DNA of 64,000 nucleotides from Sympetrum striolatum (taxonomy: Eukaryota; Arthropoda; Insecta; Odonata; Libellulidae). The stretch covers positions 124,001 to 188,000 of the forward strand of contig CANPUZ010000061.1 of NCBI GenBank assembly GCA_947579665.1, given 5' to 3'. Position numbers and translations under genes: made by a program. A model generated the notes under the pieces. That model searched no databases, was not told the origin of the DNA, and worked only from the letters and a program-made list of their open reading frames with translations. This document shows positions 11,804-22,370 of the stretch, piece after piece (within the stretch, counting starts at the first letter, position 1; each line of letters starts with the position of its first letter).

Positions 11804-13677
11804 CTATAATAAGAAATTGATGAAATCTCTACCACATGAGGCAGTTTTTCATTCTCACCTCATATACAGCTAAGGATATTGTTAAAATTTAGGAGTCATA
11901 TTGTTAAAATATTAAATTTGCTGTGGAAAGACTTTCTCCATATATAAGATTTAAATAATTAACTACGACCGTATTTTCGAACTCTAGATTCAATCTAAAC
12001 TTAGAATATATATACAAGTATATTTTTTGTGATTTTCGTAGATAACTGTATATACATAAATATCAGATTGAAATTTGGTAAAAACGGAAACGAGCTTCGA
12101 AAAATAAACCTCAACTTCCGGTCAACCAATTTACTCCAAAAACTAATCGACTCTAACGACACCAACCAAAGAGCTATATATGAAATTTGGTGTTGATACG
12201 ACAAATAGTTTTCATGTTAGAGCGCCCACAAAGTACATAAAAGGCTACTCCTGGTTTATCATTATTTCAGAAATAACTCCTAAACAATCAGTGATACAAA
12301 AATATATTTCACCCAAAAGTTATTGTAAAGTGCAGTTTCTAAAACTTTTATAAGTAATAGAATATACATAAATATCATATATATGGAGATATTTTGCAAA
12401 AACGGATATTTGCTTCGAAGAATAAAGCTCGACTTCCGGTAAACCGATTTACTCCAAAAACTAATCAACTCTGACAGCACACACCACAGTGCTATATGTG
12501 AAGTTTGGTTTTGATACAACTAATAGTTTTCATGTTAGAGCACCCACAATCACATACACAAACACGCATACATCATTCCGAAAATGGTCAAAACGTGCTC
12601 TAGGGACCCCAAAACATGTATTTCATTTGAAGTCTCTAAGTCAATTTTTTTTTAAACAATACTTTCTCAATAATACGTATATGGAGGAAGTAAAAACAGA
12701 AGCAAAGATGAAACATTGATTACAGAAAGGTAGTATATTGAGTGAAATCACTTTAAAAACAACAAATCAATCACATTTTGCTATAAAAAAATACAAACCT
12801 TCTTTACCTTTTTGATTAGGTGCGGCAACTGCAGCAGAAATTATAATAAATAAATAAATACTGTTGAAATATTTACCTTTCCTTCTCGGTGTTGTAGTTG
12901 ATGACGATTTCTATTACCTTCTCTTTTGAATTTACAAATACCACAAGAATAATACGGCTTCTCCTTGAGATGCATTGCCATATGCCTTTTCAGTTTGGCT
13001 CTTGAAAGGAACCTTTTGCGACATGATACAACTGCTGATAGATTGCAATCGTTTTCTTACTTAACGGAAAACATTGATGAAGAGTGGAAGCAGGTGTAAA
13101 AGCATTATTTTTTACTAATGTTAATTTACTTTTAATATGTATATTAAATTATTCTGAAGAACATTCTAATTTTTCATAATTTATAAATTGTAATCTATGT
13201 TTTTTAATATAATGCTAAAATCATTTAAAGTTCTTTGAAGTTTTCATGTAGACACTCAGGAAATACCATAACTTGCTTCTAAAAATACAATAGAATAGGG
13301 CATTTAAATTCCCAAACCAATATTACATATATTTATACGCCTTTCAAGGGCAACACCAAATTTATTTACCATCATACCATTTCTTGTAATGAGAAGTGTA
13401 TTTGAATGGTTCCTGTTAAGTCTACGTCCCATCGTTGAGAGAACATTAATTTCATTAGACACTCTAATACTTCCCTGCAAAATATTGGGATTGGATTCAA
13501 TTCTTCCAGCCTAAATATGGATAAAATGCACAATCATGCAAATTACACTTAATCAACCACACCTTAAGATAATCAATTAATAATAACGACATCCACATTT
13601 ACCTCCTGTCCATCTTGAGTCCCACTATTTTCACCTTTCCCTTCAGTTTCAACAGCTTTCTCTACCGCACTAGCACC
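11621..13677 (-). CDS. C2H2 zinc-finger-like protein, 3' exons (partial gene)
   Basis: Five exons on the - strand join in one frame: A 13,603-13,677 (75 nt, phase 0-0), B 13,339-13,510 (172 nt, 0-1), C 12,877-13,031 or 13,034 (1-0), D 12,808-12,828 (21 nt, 0-0) and E 11,621-11,803 (183 nt with TAA stop). Every junction has AG and GT on the coding strand. Exon C reads CRKRFLSRAKLKRHMAMH then CGICKFKREGNRNRHQLQH: one complete C2H2 finger and the second half of another whose first cysteine I cannot place. About 200 residues are visible. Upstream exons were not found; the 4.1-kb transposon at 14.1 kb lies on that side. Function unknown beyond likely nucleic-acid binding. The phase agreement across five exons is the main argument that it is real. 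Confidence 0.6.
12000..12700. repeat. Repeat family R1, copy 2 (two units)
   Basis: Two related units, with CAACTTCCGGTCAACC near 12,110 and GACTTCCGGTAAACCG near 12,430. Each is followed by an AATAGTTTTCATGTTAGAGC phrase, and the block ends with a GAAAGT-like hairpin near 12,660-12,700. It lies in the intron between zinc-finger exons D and E. It matches copies at 3.0, 36.5 and 50.4 kb. Confidence 0.65.
12808..12828 (-). CDS. Zinc-finger gene, candidate 21-nt microexon D
   Basis: Coding strand TTGCCGCACCTAATCAAAAAG (seven codons, LPHLIKK) is preceded by TTCTGCTGCAG and followed by GTAAAG. It keeps phase 0 on both sides and would sit between HREGK of exon C and IREEPP of exon E. If it is skipped, the frame is still kept, so it may be optional. 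Confidence 0.4.
12877..13034 (-). CDS. Zinc-finger gene, exon C with C2H2 fingers
   Basis: The coding strand reads the C-terminal half of one finger (CRKRF ... HMAMH), a KEKPYY linker, then a full C2H2 finger (CGIC ... HQLQH). The donor is GTAAAT. The acceptor is one of two overlapping CAG sites, at 13,031 or 13,034; both give incoming phase 1. Confidence 0.6.
13339..13510 (-). CDS. Zinc-finger gene, exon B
   Basis: Starts after CCATATTTAG with AGRIESNPNILQG and runs 57 codons plus one base to a GTATAA donor. An earlier GTAAAT donor at 13,368 would leave phase 0 and not fit exon C. No domain recognised. Confidence 0.5.
13603..13677 (-). CDS. Zinc-finger gene, exon A
   Basis: Twenty-five codons (GASAVEKAVETEGKGENSG...) between a CTTTAATGCAG acceptor and a GTAAAT donor, phase 0 at both ends. 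Hydrophilic and probably a disordered linker. It is the most upstream exon I can support. Confidence 0.5.
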
Positions 13678-13689
13678 CTGCATTAAAGC

Positions 13690-14098
13690 AGATGGATTAG
13701 AAAACTTTATAATAATAATATTTATTAATCCAGAGACAAATATAGAATTGTATAGGAACAGTCAATCAACATATTCACAGTCAGTCAATACATAATGAAT
13801 AGAATACATAATGTGCATAATAATTTAGGAATAATGAACAATAAACAGTCAATATACATAATGAAATACATTAACACAACACACCCAAAATACATGATAT
13901 CTAGTTGCAATATAGAGTTTAATCACACTTTCTTTTCAATTATGAATTCTTCTACGCTATAGTAAACTTTATCTGTTAAAAAAATGTTTAATTTGTTTGA
14001 AGAAGCATTGGTATTACTCTCCTTTATAACAACTCTGGACTTAGAACCTCTTCAATGCAACTATTTTATTATTTAAGTAACATATACTAAGTACTAAT
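13690..14098. other. AT-rich stretch, no exon found
   Basis: Lies between zinc-finger exon A and the long-TIR transposon. It contains short imperfect direct repeats of AGTCAATA/CATAATG. No exon-like frame with splice sites was found. Confidence 0.35.
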
Positions 14099-14648
14099 GA
14101 GTCATTCCATGTCAAACCAACACAGCTGCCAACCCGACCATCTCTGATTTTCATCAAATTTGGTGTGTTTATTGCAAATGATAAGAGAAAGAAAAATGCC
14201 AAATTACAGAATTGTAGTACTAGTACGAAGAAAGAAATGGCTGCCCAAAGTTCTGAAAATGTGTAGAAAATTCGACAAACACTGCTGACAAAAACCAATG
14301 TTACTTCTGTTCTAATAAAGATAGAATTGTAAAACAGGTAAATTTGGAAAGTGCTAAGAACAAGCTTTCAAATAATATGCAACTTGAACATATTCAAGCA
14401 ATTTTTATTATTAAGGTCAGTGACCTTAACCTTTGACCTTGAATATCTCAAAACACCACACCTTCGATTTTTTTGGAAAAAATGTATTTGCTTCTTCATT
14501 TTATACTACAAAACATAGTAAAAAATCAAGTTGGGATGACAATGGGATTAGGAGATATAAATTAATAAGTATAGCCAAGTGATACAATAAATCAATTCAA
14601 ATTGTATGCAGAATGCAACAAAATGATATAAGGTAATGAAAAACATGT
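14099..14648 (+). repeat. Left terminal inverted repeat
   Basis: Inverted copy of 17,675-18,234. Contains an AAGGTCAGTGACCTTAACC palindromic segment near 14,415 and ends inward at AAAAACATGT. Confidence 0.85.
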
Positions 14649-14877
14649 ATGATGGTAAAAAGGTGGAGTGATAGAAACTCACAGTAAGATAGTAATATTG
14701 ACAGACCAGTAGCAAACATTTGTATTATGTAAGATAACAGATTATGACCTCTAGCCTTCATTGATGCAGAACATGGTATGACTTTTCTAACCAAACACGT
14801 TTGGAAGGCATGGAAAACAGGTTCAAACTGAGACAAACAAACATAATGAAAAATTTATCATCAGAACTTACCATGCC

Positions 14878-17214
14878 TCAATTCTGGGTAGTAAGTCGTA
14901 ACACTGTTTGTGCATCTTTTGGTGGAAGGACATACGTTCGGCCTGTAGCTGTTCTCACATCAACCTTTGTAATAATGTCTGTCTTGTTCACAGTAAAGAT
15001 GTAAGGTTTCTCGGGGTATACAAATGAAGGTGAAGCGCCTTGAGGATATAAGAAACTAATTGTTACCCCACTGGTATCCTCATTAATATTTAAAGCACAT
15101 CCAATCCACCAGTGACCTTTGTACATGCATGCCACAAATCCTGTGATATCACCAAGGTATGGGTCTTGTTGGTTCCGTGTTAGACATTCATTTTTGAAGT
15201 CTGCTGAATTGGAGTAAACCTTTGTTCGAATTTTGTTATGGCCAGTGGGAATAACACAGTGTAACTTGTGAGTACCTGCAATCGTGCAAATTGCTCTTGA
15301 AGAAAAGATTCCTCTTCATCATAGTCACAGTTCTTTGTGTAACAAAAGTGACACACTGAAATGTTCTTGGAACACCATTCAAACAATTGTCTGGGTGTCA
15401 TTTTCTGATAATTGTAGATACACTGCAGACTGGCACGGGCAGCAAGTCTCTTTATGGTACCAGCGATACCATCACACGGTCCTTTGCCATGTGATTTGGA
15501 AAAAAATGCCACTCTGCGCTGACATTGAAATCACTCAGATGAAAGGAGATGTATGCAAAGTTCTTACGGTTTTTATATTGGGCTACAGCACCATCGGAGA
15601 AGTAATAAATGTACTTGGGTTTTCTTTGAAAATGGGATATCAAGAAGTTAATTAAATGACGTTGGAAAAGATGAACACTCACAGTGTCATGTTTAAGGCA
15701 TTCTGATATGATAACAAATGAAACATGATCAATTGCATAGGTGTCTGGATGTCTATAATAAATAACAAAAGGATGAATGGTGGCCTGTGCATTGTTCCAG
15801 TGAAACCCCTGGACTTCATCTTGCAGTAAAAATGCATAATTCTCTGCAAAATCACTTAAAACAATGTATTCATTGTCACATAGTCTCTCTTTCAGATCTT
15901 GCAGAAATTCAGATTGTTGAGTGGCTATGAAGGAGTGCAGCAGGAGCTTTTTTAATTTTCCATCGAAGTTTTCTAAGTAGTTTTCTACAAAAGATAGACA
16001 TATCTGGAGAGTTGTTCTATCAGTGGTTATCCACAGTTTGTATGCTATTTCTTCAATTCCATTTTCATCAAACAACTTTCCTAAGTACATTATGAATGAA
16101 TGTGAGCCTGGGTAGTTCTCACAGATTGACATATAACATTTTGGCTGTGGGGGATTACAAATGATCTGAGCCAGACAGTCTTTGTAAGTGTTAAATTGAC
16201 AGTCGGGATCACATGTCAACTCTTTCAATTGGGCACCTTCCAACATGAGCTTCACATTTTGGTGAATGCAACAAACACACACACAGTATGGGTACCAGTT
16301 GCACCAGCCAGAACACAGTTTTTGGGACGTAGTTGACAAAATTTTGATAATCCTATTTTCTGTTCTGGATGTTTATCCTTGAATTCTTGGTACAACTCAT
16401 TCAGGTTTCCCAACACCAGTCGTTTTTGTTTATCTACCCTGGAACCATTTTCCTTGACAGACACAAAATCCTTCTTTCCAGGCATACAGCGGCTTATATC
16501 GTCTCTATGGTAAAATTCTATTACTCAGTTCACAATGTGTTCATTAAGGACACGTCAAGGTCTCGGATTAGGAGTTGCTAATATACCACTTTCTTTCACC
16601 AATTGTTTTGATTTTCTTACTAAATAATTTGAGGCTCCAAATTCACTTTCAATCCTTCTAATGCTCCAACTTTTTGGAAGAAGTGTCAATATTTGGATCT
16701 TCTCACGGCTTTTCGTTCTTGTACTAAATTTCTCTTTTAACTGCGTTATAATTTCAGATTCTCCATTTGTTTCTCCCTCTGCCTTTTCTCCCACAGATGG
16801 TATGTAATTACTTTGGAAAACCTCTGACACTTTTTCAAACTTTTTCTGTGCATATCTTTTCTCCGTCAGTCTCTTCCTTTTCACCAGGGATTCCCCAAGA
16901 GATATCAGACTGTCATTTAATGCAACTAAAGCAATATTTGGGGCTACAGATGCGTCTGACTCGTCTGAGGAGATATGCTGGTTTGTGATTCCTAACTGTT
17001 ACGATGTTGTTGGTTCTGCCATAGGCCCTTGTTTCTCTGCTAATTCTTTCCTACATCCATCACATATTTTGTGGTCTGGCGTTATACCACTGATCATATC
17101 AACCATCCAAATTTGCACTTTACGTAGGCTTTTATTGTATCTGTAGTGTCCATCTTCCCTGAAGGGATTACAACAATACATGGTCCTCCTTTTCCTCTCA
17201 ATCTCCATCTTCAT
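14878..17214 (-). pseudogene. Transposase-like gene of unassigned superfamily, disabled
   Basis: One protein can be followed on the - strand through breaks: frame 17,214-16,252 with in-frame stops at 16,999 (TAA), 16,555 (TGA) and 16,525 (TGA); a frameshift near 16,300 into 16,339-15,452; one near 15,490, in a run of A, into 15,512-15,180; and one near 15,200 into the C-terminal piece ending at 14,878. The N-terminus has Cys/His residues (CCNPF ... CDGCRKEL) suggesting a zinc-binding fold. The core has VLSDFAENY, DEVQGFHWNN, YFSDGAVAQYKN and SAEWHFF. D163, D249 and E276 of the 295-codon frame could be a DDE triad; that is inference. Proteins with these motifs recur in arthropod genomes as uncharacterised proteins, but I cannot name the superfamily. 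All three stops could derive from CGA or CAA by C-to-T change. Confidence 0.7.
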
Positions 17215-17674
17215 AGATAAGTACAGTTACAACCTATATACAGTTACAGATCTATACAGTTCTAACATTCTTGCCCTTGAGCAAGAATTCCTACATACAA
17301 AGATACATATTCCATAAATTCTTGTGTAGTAGTACATTCATGCAGTTGAGCTCTGTGAAGCTATGCAACGGATCCCAAGAACATTTGCATTCAGTTTTAC
17401 CCATGAAAAATTTATATTGTATTATATATATTTATATTGTATATAATTGAAATTTTAATTTAATTTGGAAAAATGTATTGAGAATAATGAAGATTAGAAA
17501 AAAATATGTTATTTAAAGTTTCTATTTATAACTTAAAGAATTAGAGAACAAATGTAAATAAATATATAAATAGTTTATGAGATATTGACTATTTATTAAC
17601 TAAAGACTTTTGTTGAAATAAATCATACTAGATGCATCTATAAGCCGAAAAAATATCATATGGGTTAACATTTA

Positions 17675-18234
17675 ACATGTTTTTCATTACCTTATATCAT
17701 TTTGTTGCATTCTGCATACAATTTGAATTGATTTATCGTATCACATGGCTATACTTATTAATTTATATCTCCTAATCCCATTGTCATCCCAACTTGATTT
17801 TTTACTATGTTGTGTAATATAAGACGAAGAAGCAAATATATTTTTTCCAAAAAAATCGAAGGTGTGGTGTTTTGAGATATTCAAGGTCAAAGGTTAAGGT
17901 CACTGACCTTAATAATTAACATTGCTTGGATATGTTCAAATTGCATATCATTTGAAAGCTTGTTCTTAGCAATTTCCAAATTTGCCTGTTTCACAGTTCT
18001 ATCTTTATTAGAACAGAAGTTACATTGTTTTTTGTCAGCAGTGTTTGTAGAATTTTCTACACATTTTCAGAACTTTGGGTGGGCATTACTTTCTTCGTAC
18101 TAGTACTATAATTCTGTAATTTGGCATTTTTCTTTCTCTTATCATGTACAATAAACACACCAAATTTGATGAAAATCAGGGATGGTCAGGTTGAAAATTG
18201 TACTTTTCTGTGTTGGTTTGACATGGAATGACCC
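17675..18234 (-). repeat. Right terminal inverted repeat
   Basis: Inverted copy of 14,099-14,648. It ends outward at GGTTTGACATGGAATGACCC. Confidence 0.85.
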
Positions 18235-18488
18235 AAATTCAATAATGGTGTAAACCTGACAAAATATCACAACAAGCTTCCTTACATTGAATAATAAACT
18301 AAATTATTAAACTAAGAAATGTTTTACAACGAAATATCAATAAATAATAATTATTAAAATATAAAATTTTCACAGTATTCAGTTTATATTTAAAGCAACT
18401 GTGACTTAGTAACAATTTAATTATTTCTTTGATTAATATAGTTTAATACAAATTATACTACGCGATGGAAATGAAAGAGAAAAAGTCT

Positions 18489-18561
18489 GCCGTAGCCGGG
18501 GATCGAAACCGGGTCTCCCAATTCCTAGTTGGTTGCTCTAACCACTAAATTACCACGGCAG
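18489..18561 (-). other. tRNA-like sequence (tRNA-derived, probably not functional)
   Basis: On the - strand a 72-nt unit can be laid out as a tRNA. The acceptor GCCGTGG pairs with CTACGGC over all seven positions with one G-U. It has a D-arm-like AGTGGTTAGAGC, an anticodon loop CTAGGAA (T33 present, anticodon position AGG) and a T loop TTCGATC. The D stem is broken (ATTT against GAGC), as is one T-stem pair. TTTTT follows at once. It is probably a SINE head or pseudogene rather than a working tRNA. Confidence 0.5.
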
Positions 18562-18599
18562 CACGATCACCCCTTCATTTCCAAGGGCTATGATGGAGA

Positions 18600-18669
18600 A
18601 GAATTGTCGATAGGTTAGAGCATCCGACCGGCAAATGGGAGACTCGGGTTTGATCCCCGGCTACGGCAG
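18600..18669 (+). other. Second, 5'-degenerate tRNA-like unit
   Basis: Reads AGGTTAGAGCATCCGACC then GGTTTGATCCCCGGCTACGG and an ACTTTTT run. It has the A-box region, B box and 3' acceptor of the opposite unit, but no matching 5' acceptor half. Confidence 0.45.
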
Positions 18670-18859
18670 ACTTTTTATCTTTCATTTCCATCGCGTAACT
18701 TAATAAGCATGCGAATCTTCTTCATCTTTGTTCACAAATCATACTGATTAAAAGAAATATTGATTAATGATTATCACATCATATCAAATATAAAGTGTTA
18801 AAATTTAACTTTTCTAGCCATTTTGGTAGCAAAATCGTTAATAAGTTTGGAAAAGTTAA

Positions 18860-19232
18860 AGCTACGTGTAATGCTGTTTTAAATGGAAATCACAGATAGA
18901 TTAACAAATCTTGCGCCATCGCAAATATGTCTTAATCTGTTTCGAGAAGCTTCGTTCTCCACTGTCACAGGAGTGGTAAGAAAAATTTGTTATGGAGGGT
19001 TATGAGACGTTGCCTGAATTTCATTTGTATAATTAAATAAATTAAACGGTTTCCGGCCATAAATAGACTTATTTAATATTCTTATATTATTACTGTCTTA
19101 TATTATTATGATTCTTTCTATCTAATGTTTTCGTGAGTTATTTGAGAGTCAATTAATAATAATAATCTTGTAATGTAATAATTTGGCAGCCCCAGGCCTT
19201 ATTTGCCTGTCCATAAAGCCGGCCCTGACTAT
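18860..19232 (-). pseudogene. hAT transposon relic
   Basis: The - strand reads PVTVENEASRNRLRHICDG and FVNLSVISI at about 18,885-19,000. This resembles the C-terminal dimerisation region of ZMYM-type hAT transposases (usual form TPVTVA..ERSFSKLK ... LAILSIE). At 19,188-19,230 is a GGGCCGGCTTTATGGACAGG-like end typical of hAT termini. The body is missing. Assignment is by motif memory and is weak. Confidence 0.4.
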
Positions 19233-20130
19233 TAGTATGCTGTACAATATCAGAGAATAAAGTTTCCTCAAATTATTGATAAAAGATTATGGTATTTATT
19301 TGCATAGATTATGGACAACAAATACATAAATATAAAATTGTGAGATATTTTGAAGTATGGACCTTGAAGGTTTGAACCTTGTTAAGCAATAAATGTTTTA
19401 TTGTTAATATGAATCTTCAAATAAAAAAATCTAAGCTCAAAGAGACAAAGATTGATTTGTGAATTAAATTTGATGTTCGTACAGAAGTTATAGAAATATA
19501 CATGTGAAATACCAGCCACTGAGAATGATGATTATATAGCGTTATAAGAAGAAGGGAGTGATATTAAAGCAGTTGAAAATTAAACCTTGCTGATTCTGTT
19601 ACTTCTACTTTCTTCTTGTATTAATTTTGAGGATATTAATATTAAGTAGGAATATATTCTTAGGCTTCAAAACATCTTATGTTAAAAGCTTTTCCCAAGG
19701 ACAGATTTACAATTTCCTTACTAACTAAATCCAGTTAAAAATGCATTCATTTGTGACTGGGTAGAAAAATAGATGGTAAATGTTTAGAATACCATTAAAT
19801 ACTAAGAAATGCTACTTTGACCTCTCACAAAAGTTTGATTAGTACGCAATAATGCCTGTTAACAAATGATTACATTACCTTTTGATATCGCTATTGTTTG
19901 GTTTAGGGTTATGATTTTTGGTTAAGAGCAATTGGGTAAATTTCTACTCTAGGACTGTAAAGTAGAAATTTACCAGATCCTGAAAATAAGCAAATATCTA
20001 TGTTTCACATTATTATATTGCTATCTCTCATAAAATTAATGAATGAAGTCTTTGCTGTCGTAGAATAGAATATTTATTCGCTGGCACTACTCTGCAAAAT
20101 AACAGTAATATTATAGAAAAAGTTACATAA
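19233..20130. other. No feature recognised
   Basis: AT-rich. There is a short self-similar pair around 19,935-19,975 (GTAAATTTCTACTCTAGGAC and its near reverse complement), forming an imperfect hairpin. Nothing coding was found. Confidence 0.35.
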
Positions 20131-20139
20131 TAATTGAAT

Positions 20140-21660
20140 TCACGATATAGATAGAATAGATACTTTATTGTCCAAAGACATGATAAAAAAAATACATGTA
20201 TAGGACTTGTCAGAAATTCAAAATACACAGTCTCATCTACAATGAAATGAGCTAAAGGTGGAAAGACACGCAACTTAAATCAGTTAATAAAAAATTCACC
20301 TACATTATAGAGGCATTTATCCACAAGTAATTTATGTACTGCATTCTTAAAGGCATAAAAAGATGTAATATTCTTTATTGATACTGGTAAGGCATTGTAA
20401 AATTTAATGCCTCTAACTTTAGGACAAAGAGAAAAAAAATTTAGATTTTGCAGAGGAGTGTGTAGATCATTTTTTCTTCTAGTGAAGTGATGGTGAAAAT
20501 CCATATTTTTTTCAAAGAGGTAAATATTTTGCCTGGTAAAGAGGACAGTATTGAGGACGAAAATGGAGGTGACGGTTAACAATCCTAATTTTTTAAACAA
20601 GAGGTTTACAGTGTGCCCTGTATGGAGCATTACACTTCCTTGCAATTTTTTTTTAAACTTATTAAAATATTAATGATTTGGGAGGAGGAACCCCAAAAGA
20701 TTATACCATGGGAAGCATGGGAATTGAAATGGGCAAAATAAACCTTCTTTAGCACATCGATACTAAGGGAATGCTTTAGTACAGATATCATGTAAAAAAA
20801 CAGAGTTAAGCTTTTTGCATAAATAATCAATATGTGCTGTCCACTTCAGCTGAGGATCTAGATGAATTCATAAAAACTTAACTGTATCAGTTGTTAGATT
20901 CAGGTCATCGCTAGAACTGATACTATGCAATTTCCTTGATGAGGTAAGGAAAAGCACTGTTTGTGTCTTTTCCATATTTAGAGTTAAACAATTGGACTCG
21001 AACCAGTCTCTCATAGCATGGAGGGCCATTGCTTTGTCTCTTACATAATCATTTGCACATGAGTCGGGCATTAAAACACTAACATCATCAGCATACGAAA
21101 TTACCTTATTATCATTGATTGCGGATAAATTACCTGGTAGATCGTTAATAAAAACTAGAAAAAGAATTGGGTCCAGAATGGAACCTTGTAGTATGCCTGA
21201 GGGCACCTGTTTTGGCTCCGATAGATATTCTTTATCCTTTCTAGATACAGAAACTATTTGATGTCTATTGTCTAAATAGGACTTTAACCAGTGATATGCT
21301 AGTCCACTAATACCAAGAGAACAGCATTTAGTCAAGAGAAGATTGTGATTGACAGAATCAAAAGCTTTACTGATTTAAAAAAAAACTCTCTTTACTTTAC
21401 TTTACTGATTTAAAAAAGTATGCTCTTTTTCAGATTTAGTTGCTCAGCAATGAAGTTTACAGTATGAAAAAGGGCATCCCTGGTAGACTTGCCCTTGCGA
21501 AAGCCGAATTGTGAACTGGATAAAATATTGTATTTATCTAGAAATTCGATTAAACGAATACTAAAAACATACTCGAAAATTTTAGAAATTTGCGAGACAA
21601 GGGAAATTGGTCTATAATTATGAACAGAATTTTTATATACAAGGATATTAAACGGATATA
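20140..21660 (-). pseudogene. Non-LTR retrotransposon reverse transcriptase, 3' half, degenerate
   Basis: On the - strand the RT domain is readable across frames. There is a FGFRKGKSTRDALFHTVNF stretch near 21,440-21,510, FKSVKAFDSVNHN-type motif A near 21,350, the SGILQGSILDPILFLVFIND region of motif B and the catalytic YADD (VISYADDVSVL) within 21,335-20,868, then C-terminal segments in other frames at 20,830-20,630 and 20,645-20,280 (GIKFYNALPVSIK). Frameshifts break it at about 20,860, 20,640 and 21,340-21,420, where a TTTACTTTACTT insertion also sits. AATAAA on the - strand at 20,164-20,169 followed by a CTATTCTATC tail marks the 3' end. No endonuclease part remains, so it is 5'-truncated. 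Clade not assigned. Confidence 0.75.
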
Positions 21661-22259
21661 GTTTTCGTCAAATAAGTAAAAGTAGTAATAATACGAGGCT
21701 TATGTGGAAAGTAAATAGTATTAGCAGTAGAATTTACGAACATAACCAAGATGAAATTTTCGAACGGTTCTCTTCGTTCTCTTTGAATTTTGAATTAAAC
21801 CAAAGACACATGGACACAACGATGGTCCTGTTACTTAGGTTGCCACCTGGTAGCCAAACTTGGAAACGAGACCCGAAACGAAGCGACGAAGCTATGTCTT
21901 TCATAAGTGTATATTAATTAAAAATACTTTTAAGATTTATTCGAGCTGGATAAACGCTGTTTTAATTATGATCCTACCCTTTAAACTAAATATAACCGTT
22001 TTTTTTTAATTAGTTGTCTTCGTAGGGTGTTGGCGACGATTCAGCAGTTGTCGCAACGGCCGTTTCGATCAGTACGTCTTGAGAAGAAGTCAGTCTTCCT
22101 ATAAACGGTTTCTCGCACAAGCATGGTGGGTTTTGGAGAGTTGTGCTCTGAAAGGGATGTGAGTTTGTTGTAAACTTCGTTTTGTTTGATTAGGCGAATA
22201 CCTAGTTTACTCCCAGTTAAATCCTTTTTCCGTTGTGTTGGTTTTAAACTCAAGCGGAA
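21661..22259 (+). promoter_or_regulatory. PPM1G: Upstream region and probable 5' UTR of the PPM1G-like gene
   Basis: From about 22,010 the base composition becomes more balanced and no repeat shared with the window is seen, as expected for a promoter and 5' UTR. A GATCAGTAC at 22,068 resembles an insect initiator but is unsupported otherwise. No TATA box was found. The start ATG at 22,260 sits in GCGGAAATGG, a fair context. Confidence 0.4.
22123..22173 (+). CDS. Candidate upstream ORF of the PPM1G-like mRNA
   Basis: Sixteen codons (MVGFGELCSERDVSLL) ending TAA, 86 bp before the main ATG, plus a start-stop ATGTGA inside it in another frame. It matters only if transcription starts upstream of 22,120, which is not known. 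Confidence 0.3.
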   Translation: MVGFGELCSERDVSLL

Positions 22260-22370
22260 ATGGGTGCGTTCCTTTCTGAGCCCGTGACGGAAAAAGTTAC
22301 TGCCGAGGAAGATCACGACAGACTAACTTACGGTGTTTGTTCTATGCAAGGATGGAGGTTCACGCAAGAG
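22260..22370 (+). CDS. PPM1G: PPM1G-like exon 1 (residues 1-37)
   Basis: Encodes MGAFLSEPVTEKV... to ...SMQGWRFTQE. The donor is GAG|GTAATT, phase 0. The intron falls between E37 and D38, the two adjacent acidic metal ligands. Confidence 0.9.

Larger units (their letters stand above)
14099..18234 (-). mobile_element. Complete 4.1-kb DNA transposon with ~550-bp terminal inverted repeats
   Basis: The block 14,099-14,648 is the inverted copy of 17,675-18,234. The outer ends read GAGTCATTCCATGTCAAACC on the left and, reverse complemented, GGGTCATTCCATGTCAAACC on the right. The arms match over their full length with scattered differences. Between them, on the - strand, is a broken transposase-like gene (14,878-17,214). 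No convincing target-site duplication is visible at the flanks, so the exact ends could be off by a few bases. A lone relative of the outer end lies at 25,655. The superfamily is not assigned. Confidence 0.85.
18460..18702. repeat. Inverted dimer of tRNA-like units
   Basis: The left arm starts ACGCGATGGAAATGAAAGAG and the right arm ends CTTTCATTTCCATCGCGT. Both arms continue inward through GTCTGCCGTAGCCGGGGATC and its complement. The dimer thus holds two tRNA-like units in opposite orientation, sharing T-arm and 3' acceptor sequence and each followed by an oligo-T run. The centre (about 18,562-18,635) is not symmetric. Confidence 0.75.

Noticed and set aside
14099..18234. Assigning the transposon to MULE, Kolobok or P superfamilies
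   Set aside because: The motifs recall several DDE families loosely, but none fits well enough, and no target duplication is visible to decide.
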